Origin: Intestinimonas timonensis
Lineage (GTDB): Bacteria; Bacillota; Clostridia; Oscillospirales; Oscillospiraceae
Assembly: GCF_900626145.1 (NCBI RefSeq)
Contig: NZ_LR130816.1
Coordinates: 62,001 to 126,000, forward strand
Reading direction: 5' to 3'
Length of the DNA: 64,000 nucleotides
Part shown: in pieces, positions 31,964 through 41,531 of the stretch
Layout: each line of letters opens with the position of its first letter
Numbering within the stretch: the stretch's first letter is position 1
Notes under the pieces: generated by a model
Seen by the model: the letters and a program-made list of their open reading frames with translations, nothing else
What the model was told of the DNA's origin: nothing
The model's database searches: none
Position numbers and translations under genes: made by a program

Positions 31964-33703
31964 ATGAAACAAAGCTCCAGGGCCGGGGACATTATCCTGG
32001 CCCTGTTTTTCTATGTTCCGGTGGTCTGGGGCGCATTGCTCATTGCCCAATCCTTGGGGCGTGGATTGCCGGAACTTCTTACCAACCTGACAACGGCGCT
32101 CCAGCACCCGCTGGATATCCATTGGACAGACAAAAGCCTGCTGTCCATCCTGATCTGCACCGGCCTCTATATCATGGGCCTATGCGTCTACGCCTCTGAG
32201 CAACGGCGCACTCGGGACGGTGAGGAGCACGGCTCCGCCGCCTGGGGCTCTCCCCGGCAGGTCAACGCCATGTTCCGCCAAAAAGAGAACAAGATCCTGA
32301 CCCGCCATGTCCGCTTGGGCCTGGACACCCACAAACACCGCCGCTCCCTCAACGTCCTGGTTATTGGCGGCAGCGGCGCGGCCAAGACCCGCAGCTATGT
32401 GAAACCAAACATTCTGGAGGCCAACACCAATTATGTCATTACCGACCCGAAAATGGAGGTGCTCACAGCCACCGGAGGGTGGCTGAAAAGCAAGGGATAT
32501 GACATCCGGGTACTCAACCTGGTCAACCTGGAGGATTCGGACGGATACAACCCATTCCGCTATCTGAGAGATGAAAAAGATGTCCTCAAGCTGGTCAATA
32601 ACCTCATTCAAGCTACCACACCAAAGGGCAGCCATGAATCTGATCCGTTTTGGACCAAAGCCGAGACGGCGCTCCTCCAAGCCATCATCCTCATGCTGTT
32701 CCAGGAGGCCCCGGAGTATGAGCAGAACTTCTCCATGGTCATGCGGGTGCTGGAATACGCGGAGGTCCGAGAGGAGGATGACGAGTATCTCTCCCCCCTG
32801 GATTTACTGTTTCAGGCCATGGAACGGGAGAACCCGGAGAGCGTGGCTCTGCGGCAGTACAAAGTATTCAAGCAGAGCGCAGGCAAGACAGCCAAGAGCA
32901 TTCTGGTATCCGCCGCGGTTCGTCTGGCCCCCTTTAACCTACCCCAGATCCGGGCCATCACGGACCACGACGATATGGACCTCTATACCCTGGGAGAAAA
33001 GAAATGCGCTCTCTACGCCGTAATCCCGGACAATGACAACACCTTCAATTTCTTGGTGTCCCTGCTCTATTCCCAGGCGTTTCAGACGCTTTATTACAGC
33101 GCGGACCAGATCCATCATGGGGCGCTACCCCGGCACGTCCACTTTGTATTGGATGAGTTCGCGGCCATGCCGCTGCCAGGGTACACCCGTGAATTGGCCA
33201 CCATGCGTTCCCGTAACATTTCCTCCAGCACCATCATCCAGAATATGGCCCAAATCAAGGAGCTGTACAAGGACTCCTGGGAGACCATCCCCGGCAACTC
33301 GGACACCATCCTCTATCTGGGCGGCAACGAGCAGAGCACCCATAAGTATATCTCTGAGGCCCTGGGCAAGGCCACCATCGATACAAAGACCCATGGGCAG
33401 ACCAAGGGCAAATCAGGCTCCTACTCCACCAATTTCCAGATGAGCGGACGGGAGCTGCTCGCCCCCGATGAGGTTCGTGCGTTGGATAATCGCTATTGCA
33501 TCTTGTTTATCCGGGGAGCAAAACCCGTCATGGACCTAAAGTATGAACTGACCGAGCACCCCGCTATCCGCTACACCGTGGACGGAGGCGGAGCGCCGTA
33601 TATTCACCATGGACACAACACCACACCGGCCATTCCAGGCACACCGTTCTTCCAGGTTATTACTGCCGATGAAACCAACAAAGAAAAGGAGACTGCAGCA
33701 TGA
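31964..33703 (+). CDS. VirD4/TraG-type coupling ATPase
   Basis: This 579-residue protein has two N-terminal membrane segments (about 5-70), Walker A LVIGGSGAAKTRSYVKPNI (about 128-136), YVITDPKMEVL and Walker B VHFVLDEFAAMPLPG, with the typical RNISSSTIIQNMAQIKELY region. It recruits the relaxosome and feeds DNA to the type IV channel. GGAGGTGAG precedes the ATG. It overlaps the Maff2 gene by four bases. Confidence 0.93.
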   Translation: MKQSSRAGDIILALFFYVPVVWGALLIAQSLGRGLPELLTNLTTALQHPLDIHWTDKSLLSILICTGLYIMGLCVYASEQRRTRDGEEHGSAAWGSPRQVNAMFRQKENKILTRHVRLGLDTHKHRRSLNVLVIGGSGAAKTRSYVKPNILEANTNYVITDPKMEVLTATGGWLKSKGYDIRVLNLVNLEDSDGYNPFRYLRDEKDVLKLVNNLIQATTPKGSHESDPFWTKAETALLQAIILMLFQEAPEYEQNFSMVMRVLEYAEVREEDDEYLSPLDLLFQAMERENPESVALRQYKVFKQSAGKTAKSILVSAAVRLAPFNLPQIRAITDHDDMDLYTLGEKKCALYAVIPDNDNTFNFLVSLLYSQAFQTLYYSADQIHHGALPRHVHFVLDEFAAMPLPGYTRELATMRSRNISSSTIIQNMAQIKELYKDSWETIPGNSDTILYLGGNEQSTHKYISEALGKATIDTKTHGQTKGKSGSYSTNFQMSGRELLAPDEVRALDNRYCILFIRGAKPVMDLKYELTEHPAIRYTVDGGGAPYIHHGHNTTPAIPGTPFFQVITADETNKEKETAA

Positions 33704-34026
33704 AACATGATCTGACCACCCGTAAGTATGAGCGCCGCGCACGGAAACTGTACGCCCTGTTTTCCTGCCTCGTTCTGGCGCTGACCGTTATGGTTGTCCC
33801 GGCCTTTGCCGCAGACGATCCGCTGACGGTCGTCAACAACCTTTCCGAGTTCATCTTCTCCCTGATTCGAGCCATCGGCCTGATCCTGCTGGGCTTCGGT
33901 GTCCTCCAGCTGGGCCTGTCCCTCAAGAGCCACGACCCCTCTCAGCGGGCCAACGGCATGCTCACCATCGCTGGCGGCATCGTGATCACCTTCACCAAGG
34001 AGATCCTCACCCTCATCACCGGCTGA
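33700..34026 (+). CDS. Maff2 family small membrane protein
   Basis: This 108-residue protein has a cleavable-type hydrophobic segment ending VVPAFAADD and two further membrane helices (FIFSLIRAIGLILLGFGVLQL and an AGGIVITF segment; the first quoted without its last residue in most models). It corresponds to the Maff2 family of Firmicute ICEs, which resembles VirB2-type pilin or channel subunits. It is coupled to virD4 by ATGA. A 46-codon reading frame overlaps its stop as TGATG. Confidence 0.85.
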   Translation: MKHDLTTRKYERRARKLYALFSCLVLALTVMVVPAFAADDPLTVVNNLSEFIFSLIRAIGLILLGFGVLQLGLSLKSHDPSQRANGMLTIAGGIVITFTKEILTLITG

Positions 34027-34166
34027 TGAACATGAGAATAAAAAAATGCCCACCTGCAACCCAGCGCAGCGGTTGCGGGTGGGAGAGGAGGGACAAAGGA
34101 ATGGAGCGTAATCTCACCGCCAGACGGAAACAGAACGAAATGGATTTCGTCCCGACGAGGAGGTGA
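34026..34166 (+). CDS. Possible small basic peptide gene (46 codons)
   Basis: ATG at 34026 overlaps the Maff2 stop and the frame runs to TGA at 34164, six bases before the TTG start of the TrbL-like gene. The product would be very basic (starts MNMRIKKCPPATQRSG, ends TRR). A 13-bp hairpin lies inside it. It may only be a coupling leader; there is no family match known to me. Confidence 0.3.
   Translation: MNMRIKKCPPATQRSGCGWERRDKGMERNLTARRKQNEMDFVPTRR
34049..34083 (+). other. Hairpin between Maff2 and TrbL-like genes
   Basis: Stem CCCACCTGCAACC / GGTTGCGGGTGGG (one T-G pair), 9-base loop, no T run. It probably sets transcript stability or the ratio of the highly expressed Maff2 to downstream genes. 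Confidence 0.5.
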
Positions 34167-34171
34167 AATGA

Positions 34172-35017
34172 TTGGGCAGTGGAAACTGGATCGTAGACAA
34201 TCTGAATTCCGCCCTGCAGACCTGGAACGACAAACTCGCAGAGATCTGGACCCTGATCAGCACCACCCCGGAGGAATTCAAAGGCGGCGGGATCTGGAAC
34301 GTGATCGTCAGCATCAACGGCGCGCTCCAAGCCATCGGCTACGCTCTGCTGGTGCTGTTTTTCGTGATGGGCGTAGTTAAGACCTGCGGCAGCTTTACCG
34401 AGATCAAGCGCCCAGAGGTGGCCTTCAAGTGCTTTATCCGCTTTGTATTGGCCCAGGCGGCAGTGACCTATGGCATGGAACTGATGAACGCCCTGTTCCG
34501 AATAGCCCAGGGTGCAGTATCCACCATCATGGACGCATCCGGCATGACTGCCATGTCGCCCACTACACTCCCGGAGGAACTCATTACCGCCATTGAAAGT
34601 GTAGGACTGTTGGAATCCATCCCCCTCTGGGCGGTCACTCTGCTGGGGTCTTTGTTTATCTGGGTTCTCTCCCTCATTATGATCCTGACCGTCTATTCCC
34701 GCTTTTTCAAACTCTACATGGCAACCGCTATCGCGCCCATCCCTCTGTCCAGTTTTGCGGGACAGCCCTCCAGCAGCATCGGCGTCGCTTTTCTTAAAAG
34801 CTATGCCGCCATCTGTCTGGAGGGCTGTATCATTGTATTGGCCTGTGTTATTTTTTCGCAGTTTGCTTCTGCACCGCCCGCTGTGGGGGATGCTTCCACA
34901 GCACCAGCCACGCTGGTCTGGAACTACATTGGAGAATTGATCTTCAATATGCTGGTGCTGGTAGGCTCAATCAAGATGAGCGACCGGATCATCCGGGAAT
35001 TGATGGGGCTTGGTTAG
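34172..35017 (+). CDS. TrbL/VirB6-like conjugal transfer membrane protein
   Basis: This 281-residue polytopic protein has about six membrane segments; WNVIVSINGALQAIGYALLV and LGSLFIWVLSLIMILTVYSR are examples. Its N-terminus GSGNWIVDNLNSALQTWND matches the CD1112/TrbL family of Firmicute ICEs. It forms part of the inner-membrane channel. The TTG start at 34172 lies right after an in-frame TGA and eight bases after GAGGAGG; an ATG at 34168 is in another frame. Confidence 0.85.
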   Translation: MGSGNWIVDNLNSALQTWNDKLAEIWTLISTTPEEFKGGGIWNVIVSINGALQAIGYALLVLFFVMGVVKTCGSFTEIKRPEVAFKCFIRFVLAQAAVTYGMELMNALFRIAQGAVSTIMDASGMTAMSPTTLPEELITAIESVGLLESIPLWAVTLLGSLFIWVLSLIMILTVYSRFFKLYMATAIAPIPLSSFAGQPSSSIGVAFLKSYAAICLEGCIIVLACVIFSQFASAPPAVGDASTAPATLVWNYIGELIFNMLVLVGSIKMSDRIIRELMGLG

Positions 35018-35376
35018 TCATCGTCAAACAGGTCGTCCACCCGGATCTTATATCCACCATCCGGTTCTGGTTCCCCATACATTTGTGCCTCCCACATACG
35101 GTTGCGCACAATAAGTTCCAGCATCTTGTCCTCTCTCCGCCGAAGCAGAATGCCACGAACCTTCCGAATCAGGGAAACTACCCAGGATAGGACTACCACC
35201 GCCAGCAGCGCATACCAGATGACGTTGGCCAGAGTCTGGTGGGCATAATACCATTCATGGAACACGGTGGGGACGACCAGCGCATATAGCAGTGGAATGG
35301 TCAGGCGAAACACGGCTGCCAACCGGAACACAATGGAGAGAAAAATCATCACGATCCCGAGCATCAAGTATACCAT
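35014..35376 (-). CDS. Hypothetical membrane protein opposing the transfer operon
   Basis: This 120-residue protein has two to three N-terminal membrane segments (MVYLMLGIVMIFLSIVFRL, then a VIWYALLAVVVLSWVVSL stretch) and a charged C-terminal part (ILLRRREDKMLELIVRNR) with an acidic end. It is encoded on the strand opposite to all transfer genes, and its stop overlaps the TrbL-like stop. The ATG at 35376 follows AAGGGAG. It could modulate entry or mating; nothing in the sequence proves this. Confidence 0.6.
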   Translation of the reverse strand: MVYLMLGIVMIFLSIVFRLAAVFRLTIPLLYALVVPTVFHEWYYAHQTLANVIWYALLAVVVLSWVVSLIRKVRGILLRRREDKMLELIVRNRMWEAQMYGEPEPDGGYKIRVDDLFDDD

Positions 35377-35478
35377 GCGCTCCACTCCCTTTCTAAGTTG
35401 AGCAAATGGTACCATAGCCGGGCAGGCTTTGCAACGGTCTGTCCATGAAAACTAAGCAGAAATGTAGGAGGTGAGACC

Positions 35479-35832
35479 TTGGAGGTCCGCATCAATAAAG
35501 AAGTACGGAATTATCAGGAAAGTCTATTTTTTGGCCTGTCCCTGCGGCAATTTTTGTTTGCCCTTCTGGCTGTTCTGGTGGCGCTAGTCGTGTACTTTTG
35601 CCTGCATCCTGTTCTTGGGACAGGCGAGATCGGCTGGGTGTGCATCCTAGCCGCGTTTCCCTTTGCCCTGGGCGGTTTTTTCACCTACAACGGCATGACC
35701 CTGGAACGCTTTCTCATGGCTTATATCCGCTCGGAATTTCTCATGCCCAAACGGCTCTTATTCCGAACGGAGGATCTCTATGTCAAACTCATGGAACACG
35801 CATCAATAAAGGAGGCCATCCGACTTGATTAA
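35479..35832 (+). CDS. PrgI family (VirB3-like) protein
   Basis: This 117-residue protein starts MEVRINKEVRNYQESLFFGL and has two adjacent membrane helices (QFLFALLAVLVALVVYF and a VCILAAFPFALGGFF segment). Layout and position just before virB4 identify PrgI, the VirB3-type partner of the VirB4 ATPase. The TTG start follows GGAGGTGAG. It overlaps virB4 by eight bases. Confidence 0.88.
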   Translation: MEVRINKEVRNYQESLFFGLSLRQFLFALLAVLVALVVYFCLHPVLGTGEIGWVCILAAFPFALGGFFTYNGMTLERFLMAYIRSEFLMPKRLLFRTEDLYVKLMEHASIKEAIRLD

Positions 35833-38161
35833 GACCCTTCAAAATACACTGAAGCAGGACAAAGAGCACCTTTCGGTGCCCAAGTCCGTACAGGATACCA
35901 TCCCCATCCGCCGTCTCTGGCCGGATGGGCTTTTTCAGTTTGGCGGGAAATTCTCGAAAACCGTCCGCTTTTCCGACATCAATTACGCCATCGCTTCCAA
36001 AGAGGACAAGACCTCCATGTTCCTGGGCTACTCGGAACTGCTCAATGCCCTGGACACCGGCTCTACCACCAAAATCACCATTAACAACAAACGGCTCAAC
36101 CGCCGCAACTTTGAGCAGGAAATCCTGATCCCGCCCCAGGGGGACCATCTGGACGGGGGCCGTTCGGAGTACAACGCCATGCTGCTGGACAAGGTCACCG
36201 ACTCCTCCAACAGCATGGTGCAGGAGCGATATGTCACAGTATCCGCCCATAAGAAAACGCCCGAGGAGGCACGCACCTTCTTTGACCGGGTCATGAATGA
36301 TGTGACTACCCGGCTCAATCACCTGGATTCCCACTGTGAGGAGCTGGACGCGGTGGAGCGGCTGCGTGTGCTCCACGACTTTTACCGGGTGGGCGAGGAG
36401 TCCCGGTTCCATATCGATCTGCGGGAGTGCATGAAAACGGGACGCTCCTTCAAGGACACCATCTGCCCGGACAGCATGGAGTTCCGGAAAGACCACTTCA
36501 TCATGGGCGATAAATATGGCCGGGCCATGTTCCTCAAAGAGTATGCCAGCTACATTAAGGACTCCATGATCAATGAGCTCACCAGCCTGAACCGCACCAT
36601 GATGCTGTCCATCGACGTGATCCCTGTCCCCACCGACGAGGCTGTGCGGGAGATGCAGAACCGCCTGCTGGGGGTGGAAACCAACGTCACCAACTGGCAG
36701 CGGCGGCAGAACAGCAACAACAACTTCTCTGCGGTGGTGCCCTACGACCTGGAGCAGCAGCGGAAAGAGACGCGGGAAATGCTGGATGACCTGACCACAC
36801 GGGATCAGCGGATGATGTTCGCTGTGGTGACTCTGGTGCATCTGGCCGACAGTAAGGAGGAGCTGGACAGCGACACAGAGACCCTTCAGTCCATCGCGCG
36901 CAAGCATCTGTGTCAGCTGACCACCTTGAACTGGCAGCAGGACGCGGGCCTTGTCACCGCCCTCCCCATGGGGCTGCGGCGGATCGATGCCCTGCGGACC
37001 CTGACCACCGAGGCCCTGGCCGTCCTCATGCCCTTCAAAGCCCAGGAGATCCGGGACCGGGGCGGCATCTACTACGGCCAGAATGTCATCAGCAAAAATC
37101 TCATCATTGCCGACCGCAAGCAGCTCCTCAACGGCAACGGATTTGTTCTGGGTGTGTCCGGCTCCGGCAAATCCTTTACCGCCAAGCGGGAGATCACCGC
37201 CCTGGCCCTCTCTACCCAGGATGACATCCTGATCATCGATCCGGAAAGTGAGTATCGGCCCCTAGTGGAGGGGCTAGGCGGCGAGGTGGTGGAGATCTCG
37301 GCCACTTCCAGCAACCACATCAACGCCATGGACATGGAGCAGGGCTATGGCGAGGGCGAAAACCCCATGGTGCTGAAATCGGAGTTCCTGCTTTCTCTCT
37401 GTGAGCAGTCTGTGGGGGCCGGAAAACTGTCTGCCAAGGAGAAGTCCATCATCGACCGCTGTACGGCACAGTGCTACCACGACTATGTGCGGGACGGCTG
37501 CCGGGGCCAGGCCCCCACACTCCAGGACTTTCACGCCGAACTGCTGCGCCAGCCGGAGGCCGAGGCGCGGGACGTGGCTCTGGCACTGGAACTGTTCACG
37601 GAGGGCAGTCTCAACACCTTTGCCAAACCCACCAATGTAGACATGAGCTCACGCATCGCCTGCTATGATATCCGGAAGCTGGGCAAACAGCTGCTCTCCA
37701 TGGGCATGCTGGTGATCCTGGACAGCTTTCTCAACCGGATCACCCGCAACCGACGCCTGGGGCGGAATACCTGGATCTATATCGATGAGATCTATCTGCT
37801 GTTCCAGCATGAGTACAGCGCCAACTTTCTGTTCACCCTTTGGAAGCGAGTGCGGAAGTACGGTGCCTGCTGCACCGGCCTGACCCAGAATGTGGACGAT
37901 CTGCTCCAGTCCCACACGGCCCGGACCATGCTGGCCAACAGCGAGTTCCTGGTCATGCTCAACCAGGCCAGCACCGACCGGCTGGAGCTGGCCCGGCTGC
38001 TGAACATCTCCGACAACCAGCTCTCCTACATCACCAATGTGGACTTTGGACGGGGTCTCATCAAGTGCGGCAGCGCCATTGTGCCCTTCATGGACAATTT
38101 CCCTCGTCATACGCAGCTCTATAAACTGATGACCACCAAGCCCTCTGACTTGGCCGCGTAA
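35825..38161 (+). CDS. VirB4-family conjugation ATPase
   Basis: This 778-residue protein has an N-terminal VirB4 CagE/TrbE-like part, Walker A GVSGSGKSFTAKREI (about 442-449), ILIIDPESEYRPLVEGLGG after it, Walker B TWIYIDEIYLLFQHEYSA (about 650) and GACCTGLTQNVDDLL. It powers channel assembly and DNA transfer. The TTG start lies within the end of prgI with AAGGAGG upstream. A hairpin separates it from the hydrolase gene. Confidence 0.93.
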   Translation: MIKTLQNTLKQDKEHLSVPKSVQDTIPIRRLWPDGLFQFGGKFSKTVRFSDINYAIASKEDKTSMFLGYSELLNALDTGSTTKITINNKRLNRRNFEQEILIPPQGDHLDGGRSEYNAMLLDKVTDSSNSMVQERYVTVSAHKKTPEEARTFFDRVMNDVTTRLNHLDSHCEELDAVERLRVLHDFYRVGEESRFHIDLRECMKTGRSFKDTICPDSMEFRKDHFIMGDKYGRAMFLKEYASYIKDSMINELTSLNRTMMLSIDVIPVPTDEAVREMQNRLLGVETNVTNWQRRQNSNNNFSAVVPYDLEQQRKETREMLDDLTTRDQRMMFAVVTLVHLADSKEELDSDTETLQSIARKHLCQLTTLNWQQDAGLVTALPMGLRRIDALRTLTTEALAVLMPFKAQEIRDRGGIYYGQNVISKNLIIADRKQLLNGNGFVLGVSGSGKSFTAKREITALALSTQDDILIIDPESEYRPLVEGLGGEVVEISATSSNHINAMDMEQGYGEGENPMVLKSEFLLSLCEQSVGAGKLSAKEKSIIDRCTAQCYHDYVRDGCRGQAPTLQDFHAELLRQPEAEARDVALALELFTEGSLNTFAKPTNVDMSSRIACYDIRKLGKQLLSMGMLVILDSFLNRITRNRRLGRNTWIYIDEIYLLFQHEYSANFLFTLWKRVRKYGACCTGLTQNVDDLLQSHTARTMLANSEFLVMLNQASTDRLELARLLNISDNQLSYITNVDFGRGLIKCGSAIVPFMDNFPRHTQLYKLMTTKPSDLAA

Positions 38162-38166
38162 TAAAA

Positions 38167-38197
38167 CCAGGGAGGGGCCAAGGCCCCTCCCTCCTGG
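38167..38197 (+). other. GC-rich hairpin between virB4 and hydrolase genes
   Basis: GGAGGGGCC / GGCCCCTCC around AA (38171-38190), extended by CCAG/CTGG with a bulge. There is no T run, so it is more likely a processing or stability element than a terminator. Confidence 0.5.
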
Positions 38198-38203
38198 ATC
38201 GAG

Positions 38204-40324
38204 GTGAGATATATCGATAAAATCAAAGAGAAACCCCAGGTGCAGCACACTTTGAAAGAACGGGTCAAGTCCGTACCGAAGGAATTGATCCGGCGGGGGC
38301 TGGACGATGGCACAGAACGCCTGCGGGGCCAGCTGCGGGACACGGCCCAACACGGCCAACGGGATAACTTCGGCGGTGACCAGCTGGGCGATGCCGAGGT
38401 GAGCGGTGTCAAACGGGCGGAGCAGCTGGCCGAGCGTCTGCTGGGAAAACGAAAGAAAGGTGCAAAGCACACCCCGGATGCAGGCCCGGACAGATACCCT
38501 GGCAGTCATGATACTCCGGAAGCCGCAAAGCCAAGAGATGACAGTATTCTGCCTCCAAAGGACCGCCTTCGCAAAAAGGAAGCGGGAGATCCGCTCCGGG
38601 CGCAGAGTGCGGGCAGAAGCCGCCCCCAGCCGCAGTCCGCACTCCAAACGCCTCAAAAAAGAAATATCAAGACCAAGGACGCCTATCTGAAGATGCAAGC
38701 CGATCCCGCGTCTGTCACACCGCCAAGCGCCTTGCAGCAGGGAAAAGCGTCCTTTGTGCGGGAGCGCCAGGGCATCCTTCTCCACAGCAGGAAACTAGAA
38801 CGGCGCTTGCCCGCAAGAGAGGACGGCCCCTCGGCAGCTTCTCCCTCGGGAAAACGGCCACAAGGTATAGAGGCCCGCAAGCAGCCACATCAGGTGTCTG
38901 GGCAGACAGGTGGTTCTCGTGTGCAGTCCCGGCCTCACGGGGAGACCTCCAGGCAGGCTATGGGCAGCACCGCAAAGACGGCAGTAAAAGAACGAGGCGT
39001 GCCGGTCAAATCGGCTGGCCATCCCATTCGCAAAACGGCTGGAATTGGAAAGCCGGGTGGGAAACCGCCTGTAAGAGCGTTTCCGGCCCGACAGGCCCGC
39101 CGTGCGGCGGAGGCGGGAGCCAGACTGGCGCGAACTCAAAAGGCCGCAAAGGCAACCCGTGTGACCGCCAGGCAGGCCGCACAGGCGGCAAATCGTGCGC
39201 TCCGCGCCGTGATCGGGGCAGCTAAGGCTCTGGCCGCCGCGGCCACAGCAGGCGGTGGAGTAGTGATTGCGGTGGTGGTTGTCATCTGTCTGTGCGGCAT
39301 CATCCTCGCCTCACCGCTAGGCATCTTTTTTGCCGGGCCTGATGAAACAACCGGGGCCATCTCTCCCGCCCAGGCGGTGGCACAGATCAACGGCGAATTG
39401 GGAGAGAAGATCTCCAGTATGCAGGCGGAGGGTGGATATGATACGCTGGAGATCCAGGGACAGCCGCCCCCCTGGTCTGATATTCTGGCGGTGTTTGCCG
39501 CCAAAACGGCGGGCGCTTCTGATGGAACGACTGTGGCGATATTGGACGCGGCCAATGTGGAGGCCCTGCGCACAGTTTTCTGGGACATGATAAAACTTAC
39601 CTCTACCCCCAGTGAGGTGGAGCATCCCGCCTCCGGAGACACTCCGGCCTGGACAGAGCAAATACTCACTGTGACGATCACCGCCAGGACGCCGGATGAT
39701 ATGCGGGTATTTTATTCTTTCACAGAGGAACAGAACAAAGCTCTGGATGAACTGCTGGAAAATTCCGACATGCTGGCTGCCTTGGCCGGGGATCTCACGA
39801 TCTCAGACGCCACAGCAAAGAAGCTGCTGGCTGAGCTGCCCACTGACCTGAACCCGGAGCGCCGGGCTGTGGTGGAGACCGCCTGCAGACTGGTAGGCAA
39901 GGTCAACTACTTCTGGGGTGGGAAGTCCCTAGTGATTGGCTGGGACTCCCGCTGGGGCCAGCTCGCCAAGGTATGGGCGGACGGCAGCTCGACTACTGGA
40001 ACCTACCTGCCTTACGGGCTAGATTGCAGTGGATTCGTCGATTGGGTATTTTACAATGTTACTGATGGAGAGTACGTCATAGGCCACGGCGGCGGTGCCC
40101 ACATGCAGCACACCTACTGTACCCCCATCTCGTGGAATGAGGCCCAGCCCGGCGATCTGGTGTTCTATCCCGATGATGAGCATGTGGGAATCGTAGGTGG
40201 CAGAGATGAAAGCGGAAACATGCTCATCATCCACTGTGCGTTCAGCCAAAATAATGTGGTGATCACCGGCCTGGATGGCTTTACTTCCATTGGCAGGCCA
40301 GTCTATTACAATAAATCGTATTAA
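38204..40324 (+). CDS. NlpC/P60 peptidoglycan hydrolase of the transfer system (CD1108-like)
   Basis: This 706-residue protein has a long charged, low-complexity cytoplasmic N-terminal part (about 1-335), one membrane segment (GGGVVIAVVVVICLCGIIL), a linker domain (about 380-560) and a C-terminal NlpC/P60 domain. The domain carries Cys in YGLDCSGFVDW, His in DDEHVGIVGG and a third polar residue in MLIIHCAFSQ. It cuts the cell wall for the mating channel, like VirB1-type lysins. GTG at 38204 is used as start, but GAGGTGA overlaps it, so ATC at 38213 is possible. Confidence 0.87.
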   Translation: MRYIDKIKEKPQVQHTLKERVKSVPKELIRRGLDDGTERLRGQLRDTAQHGQRDNFGGDQLGDAEVSGVKRAEQLAERLLGKRKKGAKHTPDAGPDRYPGSHDTPEAAKPRDDSILPPKDRLRKKEAGDPLRAQSAGRSRPQPQSALQTPQKRNIKTKDAYLKMQADPASVTPPSALQQGKASFVRERQGILLHSRKLERRLPAREDGPSAASPSGKRPQGIEARKQPHQVSGQTGGSRVQSRPHGETSRQAMGSTAKTAVKERGVPVKSAGHPIRKTAGIGKPGGKPPVRAFPARQARRAAEAGARLARTQKAAKATRVTARQAAQAANRALRAVIGAAKALAAAATAGGGVVIAVVVVICLCGIILASPLGIFFAGPDETTGAISPAQAVAQINGELGEKISSMQAEGGYDTLEIQGQPPPWSDILAVFAAKTAGASDGTTVAILDAANVEALRTVFWDMIKLTSTPSEVEHPASGDTPAWTEQILTVTITARTPDDMRVFYSFTEEQNKALDELLENSDMLAALAGDLTISDATAKKLLAELPTDLNPERRAVVETACRLVGKVNYFWGGKSLVIGWDSRWGQLAKVWADGSSTTGTYLPYGLDCSGFVDWVFYNVTDGEYVIGHGGGAHMQHTYCTPISWNEAQPGDLVFYPDDEHVGIVGGRDESGNMLIIHCAFSQNNVVITGLDGFTSIGRPVYYNKSY

Positions 40325-40328
40325 AGGT

Positions 40329-40362
40329 TTGAGAGAGGGCATAATTATATGCTCTCTCTCAA
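40329..40362. terminator. Hairpin between convergent transfer and defence operons
   Basis: TTGAGAGAGGGCATA / TATGCTCTCTCTCAA with a four-base loop (one G-T pair), flanked by A/T-rich DNA. It is a probable bidirectional terminator, though the T runs are short. Confidence 0.55.
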
Positions 40363-40460
40363 AATTATATAGTTTTGTATACAGTGACGAATACTGGTAC
40401 CATTACCTCCTGCTAGAGACATACGGTTAATTGACTCATCCCATAGTGATACATAGGGAT

Positions 40461-41531
40461 TTATTGGTGGTCGGAAAGACCCGAAAAGTGCTCATCTACA
40501 ATTGCATTTAGCTGTGCGGCAATTTCTGAAAAGTCACGATTTAAATTAAGGGTTCGGACACTAATTTTATTTCCGCTCATTTGATAGCTGTTATCTGGCT
40601 GGATCTCCTCGTCCGTTGCCGCATATAAAAGCATCCCGGAAACAGTGTGAGGCTGAACACCAAACTCCATATCCTTATTTTTGACATAAGTAAATATCTG
40701 GTACAGATTACTGGAGTGGATTTTGTGGATGTCGTACTGCTTCTGCGTTGTATGTGTGTAATATTTGGCATCGATAATAAGCACTTCGCTACCTCTAGTG
40801 AGTATGATATCACTTTGCATTATCGGTAACATTGGCCCTACTCCATCATCTAAGGCCCAAGGAATCTGCGAGGCGGTTGCTGTTACCCATGGACACTCTT
40901 TGGCATAGTATTCAAGAATAAACTTCTCATATAAACGGTTCATACGTTGTTCGTCAACAAAAGAAGCCAGCTTAAATTCTCCAGAGTCCGTTGTTAGCAG
41001 CATCCCGTCAAGAATGAGTTGACACAGACTGATAAGCATACGGTAGGTGCTGTTATTTCTTTGAAAGCGAATTGCAGCCCAGCGGATTGCAGTAGGATCA
41101 ATGGTGTCAACATTGGAGAAGAATGACATTTCTTTTTTTAAGTCATTCTTGTGTTCCTGATCGACCCTAGCATGTCGCAGTAGAAGCATGACAGTAGTTT
41201 TGAGAATTTGATTGAAAAGATTATTTTCAGAAAGCTCGTCATACTCACAGGTTAATACCTGCTTTCTGGAAAGCCTGTTCCGAATAGTCCCCGGCATATC
41301 AATTTTGCCACGCACAACGGTAATGTCATCCTTGCGGTTTAGGTACTCTCGATACAGGCCCTGCTTCAACTGTTTGCCGATGCCTTTTGCTAAGATAGAA
41401 GCAAAGAGATTATGTATGTTTTCGAATTCTTCGGTAGCAACATCCTCATAACCGCCTTGGTTCAGCGTCGTGAAGGCATATGAAAGCATATAGTATATGT
41501 TTTTTATGAAGATGCTTTTGTCTTTAATCAT
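40461..41531 (-). CDS. mcrC: McrC, nuclease subunit of McrBC-type modification-dependent restriction
   Basis: This 356-residue protein starts MIKDKSIFIKNIYYMLSYAF, the usual McrC start. The C-terminal PD-(D/E)xK nuclease core is QSDIILTRGSEVLIIDAKYY (D then DAK, about residue 240-262). McrC cleaves DNA when activated by McrB GTPase rings bound to modified bases. The ATG at 41531 overlaps the mcrB stop (ATGA). It is the last gene of the nine-gene minus-strand defence operon. Confidence 0.88.
   Translation of the reverse strand: MIKDKSIFIKNIYYMLSYAFTTLNQGGYEDVATEEFENIHNLFASILAKGIGKQLKQGLYREYLNRKDDITVVRGKIDMPGTIRNRLSRKQVLTCEYDELSENNLFNQILKTTVMLLLRHARVDQEHKNDLKKEMSFFSNVDTIDPTAIRWAAIRFQRNNSTYRMLISLCQLILDGMLLTTDSGEFKLASFVDEQRMNRLYEKFILEYYAKECPWVTATASQIPWALDDGVGPMLPIMQSDIILTRGSEVLIIDAKYYTHTTQKQYDIHKIHSSNLYQIFTYVKNKDMEFGVQPHTVSGMLLYAATDEEIQPDNSYQMSGNKISVRTLNLNRDFSEIAAQLNAIVDEHFSGLSDHQ

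Noticed and set aside
34168-34380. ATG at 34168 as start of the TrbL-like gene
   Set aside because: It is in a different frame that ends after 70 codons; the conserved membrane protein starts at TTG 34172.
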